Shown: in pieces, positions 52,752 to 61,400 of the stretch | Layout of the letters: each line of letters begins with the position of its first letter | How positions within the stretch are numbered: the first letter of the stretch is position 1 | NCBI RefSeq assembly: GCF_024723255.1 | Contig: NZ_JANIAC010000002.1 | Location: 806,001-870,000, forward strand | Length of the DNA stretch: 64,000 bases | Direction: 5' to 3' | Source: Aestuariibaculum sp. M13 | Lineage (GTDB): Bacteria; Bacteroidota; Bacteroidia; Flavobacteriales; Flavobacteriaceae | Position numbers and translations under genes: made by a program | Notes under the pieces: generated by a model | The model's input: the letters and a program-made list of their open reading frames with translations, nothing else | Database searches by the model: none | Told to the model about the DNA's origin: nothing

Positions 52752-53333
52752 ATGCTTCATTTACAACTGGAAACCGACCCGCGTTGGGCCAACCTGGCGG
52801 AATCAAATATAGAAGAAATCCTTACCGACCATGCCTGGTGTGAGCAAAAAGCAGCCACCAGCGCCATTACTTTAATTACTCAAAATCCGGAATACCCCGA
52901 TATGGTAACCGAACTTCTAGAAATTGCGCAGGAAGAACTGGAACATTTTCAAATGGTTCACGACATCATTAAAGCCCGTGGGTACGAATTGGGCCCCGAG
53001 CGCAAAGACAGTTACGTTCATGAGCTTTTTAAATTTATGAATAAAGGCGGAAATCGCATTCAGCGTATGGTAGACAAATTGTTGCTTTCTGCTATGATTG
53101 AAGCCAGAAGCTGCGAACGATTCAAACTGTTATCAAACATCATAAAAGACGAAGAACTGGCTAAATTCTATTACGATTTAATGGTTAGTGAGGCGAGCCA
53201 TTATACCACGTTCATAACCTTTGCCAGAAAATATGGTAAAGGGGTTGATGTAGAAAAGCGCTGGAAGCAATTAGTAGAGTTTGAAAGCTCTATTATAAAA
53301 AGCTACGGAACAGGCGAATCGCTTCATGGCTAA
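52752..53333 (+). CDS. miaE: tRNA-(ms2io6A)-hydroxylase
   Basis: 193 residues of a ferritin-like diiron protein. The iron ligands are spread over four helices: EILTDHAWCEQKAATSA, EIAQEELEHFQMVHDII (E-x2-H type), EARSCERFKLL and SEASHYTTF. It hydroxylates the 2-methylthio-isopentenyl adenosine at position 37 of certain tRNAs, using oxygen. Length fits MiaE. A TATTTTTG box upstream, and only 35 bases to recG, leave open whether it has its own promoter. Confidence 0.9.
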   Translation: MLHLQLETDPRWANLAESNIEEILTDHAWCEQKAATSAITLITQNPEYPDMVTELLEIAQEELEHFQMVHDIIKARGYELGPERKDSYVHELFKFMNKGGNRIQRMVDKLLLSAMIEARSCERFKLLSNIIKDEELAKFYYDLMVSEASHYTTFITFARKYGKGVDVEKRWKQLVEFESSIIKSYGTGESLHG

Positions 53334-53657
53334 ATCCAACTTTTAAAATCGATTATCAAGCAAAAATTGGGGCAAAACAAAGCTCAACCTAAACGAGTTG
53401 AGCTTTGCAAACTGTTCTATAGTTTGATTGATTGATGACGATTTTTTAAAACTTACACTTGTATTTTCAAACAGCATCTTCATACTCAACTTTGCAGTTG
53501 TAAGGTATTCACTATTTAAACACACCCTTGTTATTCTTTTGTTAAAGAATGAGTTACAAATGTTAATTAACATTTTTTAAGACAAGGAAATACCGCTATA
53601 AATTTACTTGCAGATTGTTTAACTTTGCCTCTTTCGTATTCATATTTAAAACAAAGA
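53334..53657. other. Intergenic region between miaE and mutS2
   Basis: A perfect hairpin, AAAGCTCAAC/GTTGAGCTTT (53379-53407), without a good T-run may act as a weak terminator of miaE. A TAACTTTG box at 53620-53627 may be the mutS2 -7 element, though no clear -33 box precedes it. A minus-strand frame of 76 codons here looks non-coding. Confidence 0.5.
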
Positions 53658-55823
53658 ATGATTAACATTCACGACAAGACATTACAAGACTTAGAATTTC
53701 CAACCGTTTTACAACAAGTTAGCGAACATTGTATCACCCCACTTGGAAACGAAAGAGCTTTAGAAATAGCACCATACAGAGACAAAAAGGAACTGCTTAA
53801 CAGTTTACAGTTAACTAACGAATATGTATCATCGTTTGCTAACGACAACCGTATTCCTAACCACAGTTTCGAGACCATATCTAAAGAAATTAAACTTTTA
53901 AATATTGAAAATGCTTTTTTAGAGGTCTTTAGTCTGAAAAAGATTGCGTCGATTTCAACCACATCAAACGAGATTGTGTTATTTCTTAATAAATTTGAAG
54001 AATACTATCCGAAACTTCATGAATACGCATCTCATATTGAAGTGACCAAAATAGTTATCGATAAAATTAACTCTATTATTGACCGTTTTGGGGATATTAA
54101 AGACAATGCTTCCGATAAACTTTACGAGTTGCGACAGTCTATCAATAAAGTAAAGGGGCAAATAAACAGCAGTTTCGTTACCGCATTAAACGCCTATCAC
54201 AGTTCTGAGTATTTAGATGATATTCGCGAGTCTGTTCTGGAAAACCGACGTGTATTAGCTGTAAAAGCCATGTATCGCCGAAAGGTTAAAGGCACTATTT
54301 TAGGAAGTAGTAAAACGGGAAGTATTGTATACATGGAACCTGAGGCTACACAAAAATACACACGAGAACTTAATAATCTGGAATACGAAGAGAAAGAAGA
54401 AATTACACGTATTTTAAAAGAAGTTACTGAGTATATTCGTCCGTTTGTTGAGTTGTTTGCAAAGTATCAGGAGTTTTTAATAAACATCGATGTAATTTCG
54501 GCGAAAGCCAAATACGCACAATCATTAAACGCTATTCTTCCGGAAATTACAGAAGATCGCAGTATGTTTTTACGTGAAGCCTATCACCCGCTTCTATATC
54601 TTAACAATCTTAAAAAGAAAGCTAAAACCTTTCCGCAAACAGTAGAATTAAAACAGGACAGTCGCATTATCGTTATATCAGGACCAAATGCCGGCGGTAA
54701 AAGTATCACCTTAAAAACTGTTGGATTGTTGCAAGTTATGCTGCAAAGCGGTATGCTTATTCCTGTTCATGAGCGCAGTAAAGCCTGTTTGTTTGATCGC
54801 GTAATGAGTGATATTGGTGACAACCAGTCCATAGAAAACCATTTAAGCACGTACAGCTACCGATTAAAACAAATGAATTATTTCTTAAGGAAATGCAACA
54901 AAAACACCCTGTTTTTAATTGATGAGTTTGGTACAGGTAGTGACCCTGAATTAGGAGGCGCACTGGCGGAAACGTTTTTAGAGGAATTCTACCATCGGGA
55001 AGCCTTCGGAATTATCACCACACACTATTCCAACTTAAAAATATTGGCCAACGAACTACCAAACATGCTCAATGCCAATATGCTTTTTGACGAACGTACA
55101 TTGGAACCGCTTTTTAAACTCGTAATTGGTCAGGCCGGAAGTAGTTTTACATTTGAAGTGGCTCAGAAAAATGGTATCCCTTTCGGATTAATAAACCGCG
55201 CTAAGAAGAAAATTGAGCGCAGTAAAGTCCGTTTTGATGCCACGATAGCAAAACTTCAAAAAGAACGCTCTAAACTTGAAAAAACAGGCGAATCTTTAAA
55301 ACTGAATGAGAAGAAAAAAATTGAAGAAGCCGACAAACTCGAAGAAATCAATAATCGCATTCAAAAGAAACTGGAAAGCTATCAGGAACTTTACGACAGT
55401 AATCAGCGTTTAATTTATATCGGACAAAAAGTTGATGATTTAGCCGACAAATATTTCAACAACAAACAAAAACGCGCCTTAATGGATGAGTTATTCAAAC
55501 TGGTTCAGGTTGAAAATTCAAAACGTCAAAAAGTTAGCAAGAAAGAAAAACAACAAATAAAAGCTAAAGAAAACAAGGTTAAAAAAGAAGTTGAGAAAAA
55601 GGTTGAAGTAATTCGTGAAAAGAAAAAAGAAGCGAAACAAAAAGCTATTGAAGCACCTAAACCAAAACCGATTCTAACCATTGGCGACCGCGTTCGACTG
55701 GAAGATGGTCGAGCGATTGGAACCATCGATAAAATAGAGAAAAACAAAGCTGTGGTTAACTATGGTATCTTTACAACCAATGTAAGCCTGGATCAGTTAG
55801 AACTTGTTGAACGCGTAAAGTAG
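53658..55823 (+). CDS. MutS2-family endonuclease/ATPase lacking a Smr domain
   Basis: About 721 residues from the ATG at 53658 (MINIHDKTLQDLEF). A longer frame from 53625 would begin within the probable promoter box. The MutS-type ATPase carries Walker A ISGPNAGGKSITLKTVG and Walker B FLIDEFGTGSDPELGG, followed by the THYSNLK histidine switch. A long coiled coil (about 515-670, many K/E) and a short beta-rich end (LTIGDRVRLEDGRAIGTI) follow. The C-terminal Smr nuclease domain normal in MutS2 is absent. MutS2 proteins suppress recombination and act on collided ribosomes in some bacteria. Confidence 0.9.
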   Translation: MINIHDKTLQDLEFPTVLQQVSEHCITPLGNERALEIAPYRDKKELLNSLQLTNEYVSSFANDNRIPNHSFETISKEIKLLNIENAFLEVFSLKKIASISTTSNEIVLFLNKFEEYYPKLHEYASHIEVTKIVIDKINSIIDRFGDIKDNASDKLYELRQSINKVKGQINSSFVTALNAYHSSEYLDDIRESVLENRRVLAVKAMYRRKVKGTILGSSKTGSIVYMEPEATQKYTRELNNLEYEEKEEITRILKEVTEYIRPFVELFAKYQEFLINIDVISAKAKYAQSLNAILPEITEDRSMFLREAYHPLLYLNNLKKKAKTFPQTVELKQDSRIIVISGPNAGGKSITLKTVGLLQVMLQSGMLIPVHERSKACLFDRVMSDIGDNQSIENHLSTYSYRLKQMNYFLRKCNKNTLFLIDEFGTGSDPELGGALAETFLEEFYHREAFGIITTHYSNLKILANELPNMLNANMLFDERTLEPLFKLVIGQAGSSFTFEVAQKNGIPFGLINRAKKKIERSKVRFDATIAKLQKERSKLEKTGESLKLNEKKKIEEADKLEEINNRIQKKLESYQELYDSNQRLIYIGQKVDDLADKYFNNKQKRALMDELFKLVQVENSKRQKVSKKEKQQIKAKENKVKKEVEKKVEVIREKKKEAKQKAIEAPKPKPILTIGDRVRLEDGRAIGTIDKIEKNKAVVNYGIFTTNVSLDQLELVERVK

Positions 55824-55858
55824 TTCAACAAGTTTTATCTTTTTTATACCTTTAAAAC

Positions 55859-56278
55859 ATGAAGGTCGATTTACCAAAAAACAAACAACTTATTCTATTT
55901 GATGGGGTTTGCAACCTATGTAACTCGAGTGTTAACTTTGTTATAAAACACGACAATAAAAATAAATTCTTATTTACACCGCTACAAAGTGAATTAGCTA
56001 GTCAAATTGTAGAAGAATTTCAAATAGACAGAAAAAAAACTGATTCTATCCTACTCTACACCCCCGAAAAAGTCATCACCTATAAATCGACTGCTGCTTT
56101 AAAAATTGCATCTCATTTAGGCTTTCCAATTAATATCCTTTCTGTTTTTCTGATTATTCCTGCATTTATTAGAAACTGGATTTACGATTTTATTGCTAAA
56201 AACCGTTACAAATGGTTTGGAAAAAAAGAGGTTTGTATGATTCCTACTCCGGAATTAAAAAGTAAGTTTTTAGAGTAA
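55859..56278 (+). CDS. DCC family thiol-disulfide oxidoreductase-like protein
   Basis: 139 residues. LILFDGVCNLCNSSVNF is the family DGxCxxC motif near the N-terminus; the C-terminal part is hydrophobic (NILSVFLIIPAFIRNWIYDF), possibly membrane-associated. The family has a thioredoxin-like fold but unknown partners. It follows mutS2 by 36 bases, perhaps cotranscribed, and converges with the YiiX-like gene with 3 bases between stops. Confidence 0.88.
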   Translation: MKVDLPKNKQLILFDGVCNLCNSSVNFVIKHDNKNKFLFTPLQSELASQIVEEFQIDRKKTDSILLYTPEKVITYKSTAALKIASHLGFPINILSVFLIIPAFIRNWIYDFIAKNRYKWFGKKEVCMIPTPELKSKFLE

Positions 56279-56281
56279 ATC

Positions 56282-56896
56282 TTAAAGTGTCCCCAAGATT
56301 TTAATCCTTTTAGATAAAGACATCCCGCCCGGATTACAACCTGGTTTACCTTCGGGAACTTCCATATTCAACTTCTTAAAATAGTCTTCCCATACTTTAA
56401 AATACGACTCCGAACCTGGTGCTTTGTATGTCATTGGAAACAACTTAAAAAATGGTTGTCCGTTTGCACTAAGAAAGCAATCGTAAATTAACTCGGAACA
56501 ATAGTACTTGTCGTTATCGTATAAATAATTTACATCATAAGGTGTACCAAGTTGTTTTTTGCCAAAGTCAATAGCCTTTGCAATCAAGTTTCTATAACGT
56601 TTTTTTAAACGCCCAACATACATTGGATTTTTCGTCTTTAAAACAAAAGCATCATAAGGTGTTAAGGTCACTTCTGTTCCTGCAGCTTCCAAAATAAGTG
56701 TTTTATTATTTTGAATTACCACCATACCCATGTGATTAAAATCATGCCCTTTATAACCTTCTGTTACCTGATTAATTGCATCACATAACGGACCACAATC
56801 TATAGACTGAAATATTAAATCACCGTTTTGTAATTCAATATTTTGAGCATACCCAAAGCATACAAACAGAAAAACAGGTAAAAACAAAGACTTCAT
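56282..56896 (-). CDS. YiiX/YebB-like permuted papain-fold cysteine hydrolase
   Basis: 204 residues with a signal peptide (1-17, ending FGYAQN). The order His-before-Cys marks the permuted NlpC/P60 group: HMGMVVI holds the histidine (about 52), and YYCSELIYDCF the cysteine (about 129). QNGDLIFQS at the start is the usual first motif. Such proteins cleave peptides or amide bonds in the periplasm; the substrate is unknown. It lies 20 bases after the sulfurtransferase gene on the same strand. Confidence 0.86.
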   Translation of the reverse strand: MKSLFLPVFLFVCFGYAQNIELQNGDLIFQSIDCGPLCDAINQVTEGYKGHDFNHMGMVVIQNNKTLILEAAGTEVTLTPYDAFVLKTKNPMYVGRLKKRYRNLIAKAIDFGKKQLGTPYDVNYLYDNDKYYCSELIYDCFLSANGQPFFKLFPMTYKAPGSESYFKVWEDYFKKLNMEVPEGKPGCNPGGMSLSKRIKILGTL

Positions 56897-56915
56897 AAAT
56901 TGTTTTTAATTGATT

Positions 56916-57734
56916 TTAGCTTTCGGTAAGACTTCCCCACTCTGTCCAAGAACCATCGTAAACCGAAATGTTTTTATAACCGGTCAGGTCTGCTCCCAAA
57001 GCCAGTACACAAGCTGTAATTCCTGAGCCGCAAGAAAAAATAATCGGATCCTCTTTATTCACCAATGAGGAAAACATCAATTCTATTTCTGCTTTCGATT
57101 TTAATTCGCCGTCTTTCAATAAATCTGTGAATGGTAAATTCACCGAATTCGGTATCGTCCCCATACGTAATCCTTCACGAGGTTCCGGTTCTTCGCAATT
57201 AAAACGCCCTCTGGAACGGGCATCAATAATAGTATGCGATTTAGTTGATGAAGCTTCCTGCATATCCTTAAAAAACTTCATTGTTTGCGGATTTAATTCA
57301 GCCTTAAAAGCTCCTGAATCTCCTTTAAATGGAGTCATCGCTTCAGTTGGGTAACCTGCTTTATTCCATGAAGGCAATCCTCCACTTAGCACTGCAATAT
57401 TATGATGTCCGAAAGCTTTAAACAACCACCAAACACGTGCCGACGAATAAATACCTTTATCGTCGTAAACTACAATAGCACTATCTTTATCAATCCCTAA
57501 GGCTTGCGCTTCGGTTTCAAATTGTACTGCTGAAGGAAACGTACTTGGAAATGGAGCTCCCACTTCACTAAACTTGTTCTTTATATCAAAAAATCTTGTA
57601 TTCGGAATTTGCTCCTTTGAAGCATCAAATACTTTATTAATGGTTCCGTCTAAAATCACCAGATTTTCAGCATCTAAATGATTGTAAAGCCAGTCGACTG
57701 TTACTGAAGACTCTTTTAATACAAGCTTAGCCAT
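56916..57734 (-). CDS. Thiosulfate / 3-mercaptopyruvate sulfurtransferase
   Basis: 272 residues with two rhodanese domains. The active-site loop is SCGSGITACVL (about 235-245); CGSG-TAC is closer to the 3-mercaptopyruvate sulfurtransferase (SseA) type than to the CRKG loop of thiosulfate rhodaneses. The N-terminal domain ends in a VVYDDKGIYSSARVWW segment with the conserved Asp-Asp. It moves sulfur to cyanide or thiol acceptors in the cytoplasm. Next to a DAACS symporter gene, 6 bases apart. Confidence 0.9.
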   Translation of the reverse strand: MAKLVLKESSVTVDWLYNHLDAENLVILDGTINKVFDASKEQIPNTRFFDIKNKFSEVGAPFPSTFPSAVQFETEAQALGIDKDSAIVVYDDKGIYSSARVWWLFKAFGHHNIAVLSGGLPSWNKAGYPTEAMTPFKGDSGAFKAELNPQTMKFFKDMQEASSTKSHTIIDARSRGRFNCEEPEPREGLRMGTIPNSVNLPFTDLLKDGELKSKAEIELMFSSLVNKEDPIIFSCGSGITACVLALGADLTGYKNISVYDGSWTEWGSLTES

Positions 57735-57740
57735 AATTAA

Positions 57741-59060
57741 CTACTTTTTTAAATTATCGTCCCAGTTTTTAACATGAGGCTCGTGTAGTTTATCTAAAGA
57801 TTTAGCGACCAACACCGATACTGTTGCATCGCCGGTTACGTTTACTACGGTTCTACACATATCTAATGGGCGATCTACCGCAAAAATAAGCGCTAAACCA
57901 ATTGGTAATAATTCTGCCGGAAACCCGATAGATTCCAATACAATAACCAACATAACCATTCCCGCACTTGGTACCGCAGCACTTCCAATAGAGGCCAATA
58001 ACGCCGTTAGCACAATCACTAACTGATTAGAAAATGTTAAACCTTCAGGCCAAATCACCTGCATAATAAAAACGGCAGCAATACCCTGATACAAACTGGT
58101 ACCATCCATATTTACGGTGGCTCCAACAGGTAAAACAAAACCAGATACTTCTTTATCCACCCCAATATGTTCTTCAACACGCTCCATAGTTACCGGTAAT
58201 GTTGCTGCACTGGAACTCGTTGAAAAAGCTAATAATTGTGCCGGACTAATTTGCTGTAAAAACCACAATGGAGATTTCTTAGCATAAATGCTAACCAGTA
58301 GCATATAGAATCCAATCATAATCACTAGACCACCAACGACACAGCCTGCGTAGTATAATAATTTAATTAAAATCTCAACATCATCGAAGGCTATAATCAC
58401 GTTTGCCAGTAAGGCGAATACGGCGTAAGGCGCAAATAACATAATTAAGTCCACCATTTTCATAACGACTTCATTTAACGAATCGAAGAAGTTAATTAAT
58501 GGCTTCGCTTTTTCCTCCGGAATTAATAACAAACAAATACCAACAAACATAGCAAAGAAAATAACCTGTAACATCGATGCCTCAGCAAAGGACTGGAAAA
58601 TGTTACTTGGAAAAATATCGACTAAGGCTTGTAACGGTCCTGCATCTTTTTGAGCGCTGGCCTTGGCAAGTTTATCGACTACGCCAGCGTCATTTTCATA
58701 TTTCGCTTTAATTTTTTCGATGGTATCCTGCGGCATACCAACACCTGGTCTCACCGTGTTTACAATACCTAAGCCAATAACAATAGCAACCAGCGTGGTG
58801 AAAATATAAATACTAATGGTACGTAAACCCATCGATTTAATTTTAGAAATATCTTTTAAATCTGAAATACCTTTGATTAAAGATGCCAGAATTAATGGAA
58901 CTGCAATTAACTTTAGAAGATTGATAAAAATCGTTCCGAAAGGCGCAATCCAATCGGCTACAAAACCTTTACCACCATCGATACCGTTCATGATGAATCC
59001 GAAAATGATTCCCAGAACCATACCTATTATAATCTTCCAGTGTAATGCTAGTTTTTTCAT
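57741..59060 (-). CDS. Dicarboxylate/amino acid:cation symporter (DAACS)
   Basis: 439 residues with eight transmembrane helices and two re-entrant loops. The serine-rich HP1 tip is STSSSAATLP, and the substrate/ion region in helix 7 is NMDGTSLYQG; the last helices include VDRPLDMCRTVVNVTGDA. These are fixed features of the GltP/DctA family, importing glutamate, aspartate or C4-dicarboxylates with H+ or Na+. The Arg in DRPLDMCRT favours acidic amino acids or dicarboxylates. The gene leads a unit with the sulfurtransferase and YiiX-like genes. Confidence 0.92.
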   Translation of the reverse strand: MKKLALHWKIIIGMVLGIIFGFIMNGIDGGKGFVADWIAPFGTIFINLLKLIAVPLILASLIKGISDLKDISKIKSMGLRTISIYIFTTLVAIVIGLGIVNTVRPGVGMPQDTIEKIKAKYENDAGVVDKLAKASAQKDAGPLQALVDIFPSNIFQSFAEASMLQVIFFAMFVGICLLLIPEEKAKPLINFFDSLNEVVMKMVDLIMLFAPYAVFALLANVIIAFDDVEILIKLLYYAGCVVGGLVIMIGFYMLLVSIYAKKSPLWFLQQISPAQLLAFSTSSSAATLPVTMERVEEHIGVDKEVSGFVLPVGATVNMDGTSLYQGIAAVFIMQVIWPEGLTFSNQLVIVLTALLASIGSAAVPSAGMVMLVIVLESIGFPAELLPIGLALIFAVDRPLDMCRTVVNVTGDATVSVLVAKSLDKLHEPHVKNWDDNLKK

Positions 59061-59133
59061 ATTGCTAAATAATTTCTTCTGTTTGGGATGAAGTTACTAA
59101 ATATTATTAAAATGAATCGGAGCCTTAGCCCCG

Positions 59134-59204
59134 ATTGAAGTGATATCCTTTTAATGCTTTAAGCAGAAAGGTTAAAGCATTAAAAGATTTAACGGAAAGC
59201 GGGA
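59134..59204 (+). repeat. Structured repeat, copy B (long stem)
   Basis: Reads ATTGAAGTGATATC, then a 14-bp perfect stem CTTTTAATGCTTTA/TAAAGCATTAAAAG with an 11-base loop, then ATTTAACGGAAAGCGGGA. A further hairpin, AATCGG/CCGATT, lies directly upstream (59115-59136). The conserved flanks are those of copy A at 20349-20404. It sits between the aroC 3' end and the symporter 5' end but is read opposite to both genes. See the finding for comparison. Confidence 0.7.
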
Positions 59205-59209
59205 AACAG

Positions 59210-60274
59210 CTACAAATGCAAAGCTCTGTTCTGTAACCAGAAATCGGCAATTACCAATGCCGCCATGGCCTCAACAATAGGCACTGCACGTGGCACAACA
59301 CATGGGTCGTGACGCCCTTTACCCTGCATTTCCACTGTGTTTCCGTCTTTATCTATGGTCTCGTATTTTTGAATTAAAGTCGCTACGGGTTTAAAGGCTA
59401 CGTTAAAGTAGATATCCATACCGTTACTTATACCGCCCTGAATTCCTCCTGAATAGTTTGTTTTTGTAGAGCCATCGTTATTAAAGGCGTCGTTATGGTC
59501 GCTACCGTACATGGTGCTCCCTTCGAAACCACTACCGTACTCGAAACCTTTTACAGCGTTGATTGATAGCATGGCTTTACCTAATTCGGCGTGTAATTTA
59601 TCGAAAACCGGTTCTCCTAAACCAATTGGCACGTTTTTAATCACACAGGTAACTACACCCCCAACCGTATCGCCTTTAGAGCGTACTTCTTTTATGTAGG
59701 CCTCCATTTTAGCAGCCATTTCGGCATCCGGACAACGAACAATGTTAGATTCTATTTGAGTTAAATCCAGTTCGGTGTATGGTTTATCTAATTTCATGGT
59801 ACCAACGGCCGAAACGTAAGCAGTAAACTCAATGTTTTTCAACATTTGTTTTGCTACAGCACCTGCAACCACACGGCTTGCGGTTTCGCGCGCTGAACTG
59901 CGTCCACCTCCGCGATAGTCTCTAAACCCATATTTTTTATCGTAAACATAATCGGCGTGACTTGGACGATAACTATCTTTAATATGCGAGTAATCGTGAG
60001 ATTTTTGATTGGTATTTTCAATCACAAAACCAATAGAGGTTCCTGTAGTTTTTCCTTCAAAAATTCCGGAATGAAACTTCACCGTATCCGGTTCTTTACG
60101 CTGTGTTACAATAGCCGATTGTCCTGGTTTTCTACGATCTAATTCATTTTGAATAGCTTCTAAATCTAACTCAATACCAGAAGGACAACCATCAATAACC
60201 CCGCCTAACGCAGGACCGTGAGATTCGCCATAAGTTGATAATGTAAATAGTTTTCCGAAGGAATTTCCCGCCAT
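59210..60274 (-). CDS. aroC: Chorismate synthase
   Basis: 354 residues, normal length. The N-terminus [20 protein letters not shown] has the first signature, with [17 protein letters not shown] (about 127-143) and [21 protein letters not shown] at the C-terminal end (quoted over about 320-340) giving the second and third. It converts EPSP to chorismate with reduced FMN; chorismate feeds aromatic amino acids and, via MenF, the menaquinone genes at 27-34 kb. Transcribed alone, 150 bases before the symporter gene, with the structured repeat between. Confidence 0.96.
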   Translation of the reverse strand: MAGNSFGKLFTLSTYGESHGPALGGVIDGCPSGIELDLEAIQNELDRRKPGQSAIVTQRKEPDTVKFHSGIFEGKTTGTSIGFVIENTNQKSHDYSHIKDSYRPSHADYVYDKKYGFRDYRGGGRSSARETASRVVAGAVAKQMLKNIEFTAYVSAVGTMKLDKPYTELDLTQIESNIVRCPDAEMAAKMEAYIKEVRSKGDTVGGVVTCVIKNVPIGLGEPVFDKLHAELGKAMLSINAVKGFEYGSGFEGSTMYGSDHNDAFNNDGSTKTNYSGGIQGGISNGMDIYFNVAFKPVATLIQKYETIDKDGNTVEMQGKGRHDPCVVPRAVPIVEAMAALVIADFWLQNRALHL

Positions 60275-60522
60275 GTCTAAAAATTTTGTTTGCTAAAGTA
60301 AATTTATTCTAAGAGATACGAAAATGAAATTGCATGAAACACACACAAAAAGCACCAAAAACTGATAACACAGACTTAACAATAAACTGATATTTAAATA
60401 AATACTAGATAATGATTAGATAATATGTGTTCCCGTATTTTACATCAAACTTCCTCGTTAGCAACATTAAAGGCATTAAAAGACGCCAAAGTTCAATTTC
60501 GAGGCAAGCTTCGGAACATTTT

Positions 60523-60542
60523 AATCTCGATTATCGAGTAAA
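60523..60542. repeat. 20-bp palindromic repeat, copy 2 (CTCGA-N3-TCGAG)
   Basis: AATCTCGATTATCGAGTAAA, one mismatch from 4465-4484. It lies 13 bases upstream of the LpxH-like start. The mismatch falls in the central spacer, leaving both half-sites intact. The rest of 60275-60522 shows nothing I can name. Confidence 0.5.
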
Positions 60543-60554
60543 CATTTTAAACAC

Positions 60555-61400
60555 TTGAAGATTAAACGAAAAATAGAAATTGCCGTAATATCAGATGTAC
60601 ATTTGGGCACCTACGGATGCCACGCCAAACAGCTGTTAACCTATTTAAATAGCATTACTCCTAAAACGCTAATTTTAAACGGAGATATTATTGATGTATG
60701 GCAATTTAGCAAACGTTACTTTCCGAAATCACATTTAAAAGTTATAAAAAAGATTATGGATATGGCGGCCGATGGTGTTGAGATTATTTACATAACAGGT
60801 AACCACGACGAGATGTTACGTAAATTTAGTGGCACCTCTATCGGAAATATTTCCATTGTTGATAAACTGGTTTTAGACCTAAACGGAAAAAAAGCCTGGT
60901 TTTTTCATGGTGATGTGTTTGATGTTTCTATACAAAATGCGAAATGGTTGGCCAAATTAGGCGGCTATGGTTACGACTTATTAACCTTACTTAATCGTGG
61001 TGTAAACTGGTATTTAGAAAAACGCGGTAAGGAACGTTACTCGTTATCTAAAAAGGTTAAGAATGGTGTAAAAGGCGCCATAAAATATATTGATGACTAC
61101 GAAAAAACCATTTCAGATTTAGCTATTGAAAATGGTTATGATTATGTGGTTTGCGGACATATACACCAACCAAAAATGGAGTATATTGAAAACAAACACG
61201 GAAAAACCATGTACCTAAATTCCGGCGATTGGGTTGAAAATTTTACGGCTTTAGAATACCAGTTTAAACGATGGAAAATCTACAATTACAGCAGCGACAA
61301 ATTAGCTCCGTTTTATCCTGACGAAGAGTTTGAAGACAAGGAAATTAAAGACTTAATTGCGGCTATTACCATTGTGGAACAGCAAAAAAAGAAATCTTAG
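60555..61400 (+). CDS. LpxH-like UDP-2,3-diacylglucosamine diphosphatase / metallophosphoesterase
   Basis: 281 residues from a TTG start at 60555 (product MKIKRKIEIAVISDVHLG). The calcineurin-like metal motifs are complete: SDVHLG, NGDIIDVW, TGNHDE, FFHGDVFD and CGHIHQP. Homologues of this type hydrolyse UDP-diacylglucosamine to lipid X in lipid A synthesis, or related phospholipids; it is longer than E. coli LpxH (240) by a C-terminal tail. No ATG lies close, so TTG is the likely start. It converges with the FAD/Fe-S gene with a 4-base overlap. Confidence 0.85.
   Translation: MKIKRKIEIAVISDVHLGTYGCHAKQLLTYLNSITPKTLILNGDIIDVWQFSKRYFPKSHLKVIKKIMDMAADGVEIIYITGNHDEMLRKFSGTSIGNISIVDKLVLDLNGKKAWFFHGDVFDVSIQNAKWLAKLGGYGYDLLTLLNRGVNWYLEKRGKERYSLSKKVKNGVKGAIKYIDDYEKTISDLAIENGYDYVVCGHIHQPKMEYIENKHGKTMYLNSGDWVENFTALEYQFKRWKIYNYSSDKLAPFYPDEEFEDKEIKDLIAAITIVEQQKKKS

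Noticed and set aside
53343-53573. Minus-strand 76-codon frame between miaE and mutS2
   Set aside because: It spans the hairpin after miaE, has an unremarkable Ser/Asn/Phe-rich product and no promoter or family features.
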